Shown: positions 5,205 to 5,229 of the stretch, piece by piece
Layout: each line of letters opens with the position of its first letter
How positions within the stretch are numbered: the first letter of the stretch is position 1
Origin: Gammaproteobacteria bacterium
GTDB taxonomy: Bacteria; Pseudomonadota; Gammaproteobacteria; Steroidobacterales; GCA-2729495
Length of the DNA: 5,229 nucleotides
Direction of reading: 5' to 3'
NCBI GenBank assembly: GCA_023150055.1
Contig: JAKLLP010000176.1
Span: forward strand, 1-5,229
The notes under the pieces: generated by a model
Databases searched by the model: none
What the model was told of the DNA's origin: nothing
Seen by the model: the letters and a program-made list of their open reading frames with translations, nothing else
Position numbers and translations under genes: made by a program

Positions 5205-5229
5205 ATGTTCACGCTGCTCATCCTGCTCC
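5205..5229 (+). CDS. Start of a gene cut by the window edge; hydrophobic N-terminus
   Basis: An ATG at 5205 follows a textbook GGAGG at 5193-5197 with a 7-base gap. The eight visible codons give MFTLLILL, a hydrophobic start that suggests a signal peptide or transmembrane segment, so a small membrane protein is likely. Nothing about its family can be said from eight residues. It is separated from the mini-ORF stop by 14 bases and has its own strong ribosome site, unlike the overlap-coupled genes before it. Confidence 0.55.

Noticed and set aside
4586..5221. Minus-strand 211-codon frame over the helicase C-terminus
   Set aside because: It is the shadow of the zinc ribbon and C-terminal domain of the helicase; no independent evidence.

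Overview
The window is about two-thirds G+C, and every convincing gene reads left to right. It looks like the left end of an integrated mobile element (prophage or integrative element) in a high-GC proteobacterium, most likely beta or gamma. Host placement rests only on base composition and gene style. No tRNA, attachment-site copy, phage repressor, capsid gene or CRISPR array is visible. With only 31 bases upstream of the integrase, the element boundary cannot be seen.

Layout. (1) 32-1291 is a P4-type tyrosine integrase with a complete catalytic set. It overlaps by ATGA a 180-residue protein of unknown function (1288-1830). (2) 1831-1885 is a short leader that can fold over the strong Shine-Dalgarno of a 73-residue AlpA/excisionase-like helix-turn-helix protein (1886-2107). 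(3) 2104-2235 is a junction with a possible 43-residue ORF and a hairpin preceded by an A-tract. (4) 2222-3533 holds a CHC2-type zinc-finger protein of the phage primase kind, a winged-helix replication-type protein and a small Cys-rich protein. (5) 3530-5086 is an SF2 helicase resembling RadD/YejH, with a zinc ribbon after the helicase core. (6) 5083-5229 holds a proline-rich mini-ORF and the first eight codons of a gene with a hydrophobic start.

The genes from 2222 to 5086 form one tightly packed cassette whose neighbours overlap by 4 bases (ATGA or GTGA), as expected for translational coupling. Integrase and HTH protein would handle integration, excision and control. Zinc-finger protein, winged-helix protein and helicase look like a DNA replication module.

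The most striking structure is in the 3' third of the winged-helix gene: five copies of an interrupted palindrome (left arm CCGAAACCAC, right arm core GTGGT) within 140 bases, immediately followed by a short AT-rich palindromic stretch. The copies occur in two different reading frames, so the DNA is conserved while the encoded peptide switches between PKP(P/R)VV and AETTGG. This argues for selection on DNA (or RNA), and the arrangement recalls the phage lambda origin inside gene O. I propose it as the origin of replication or another initiator-binding site of this element.
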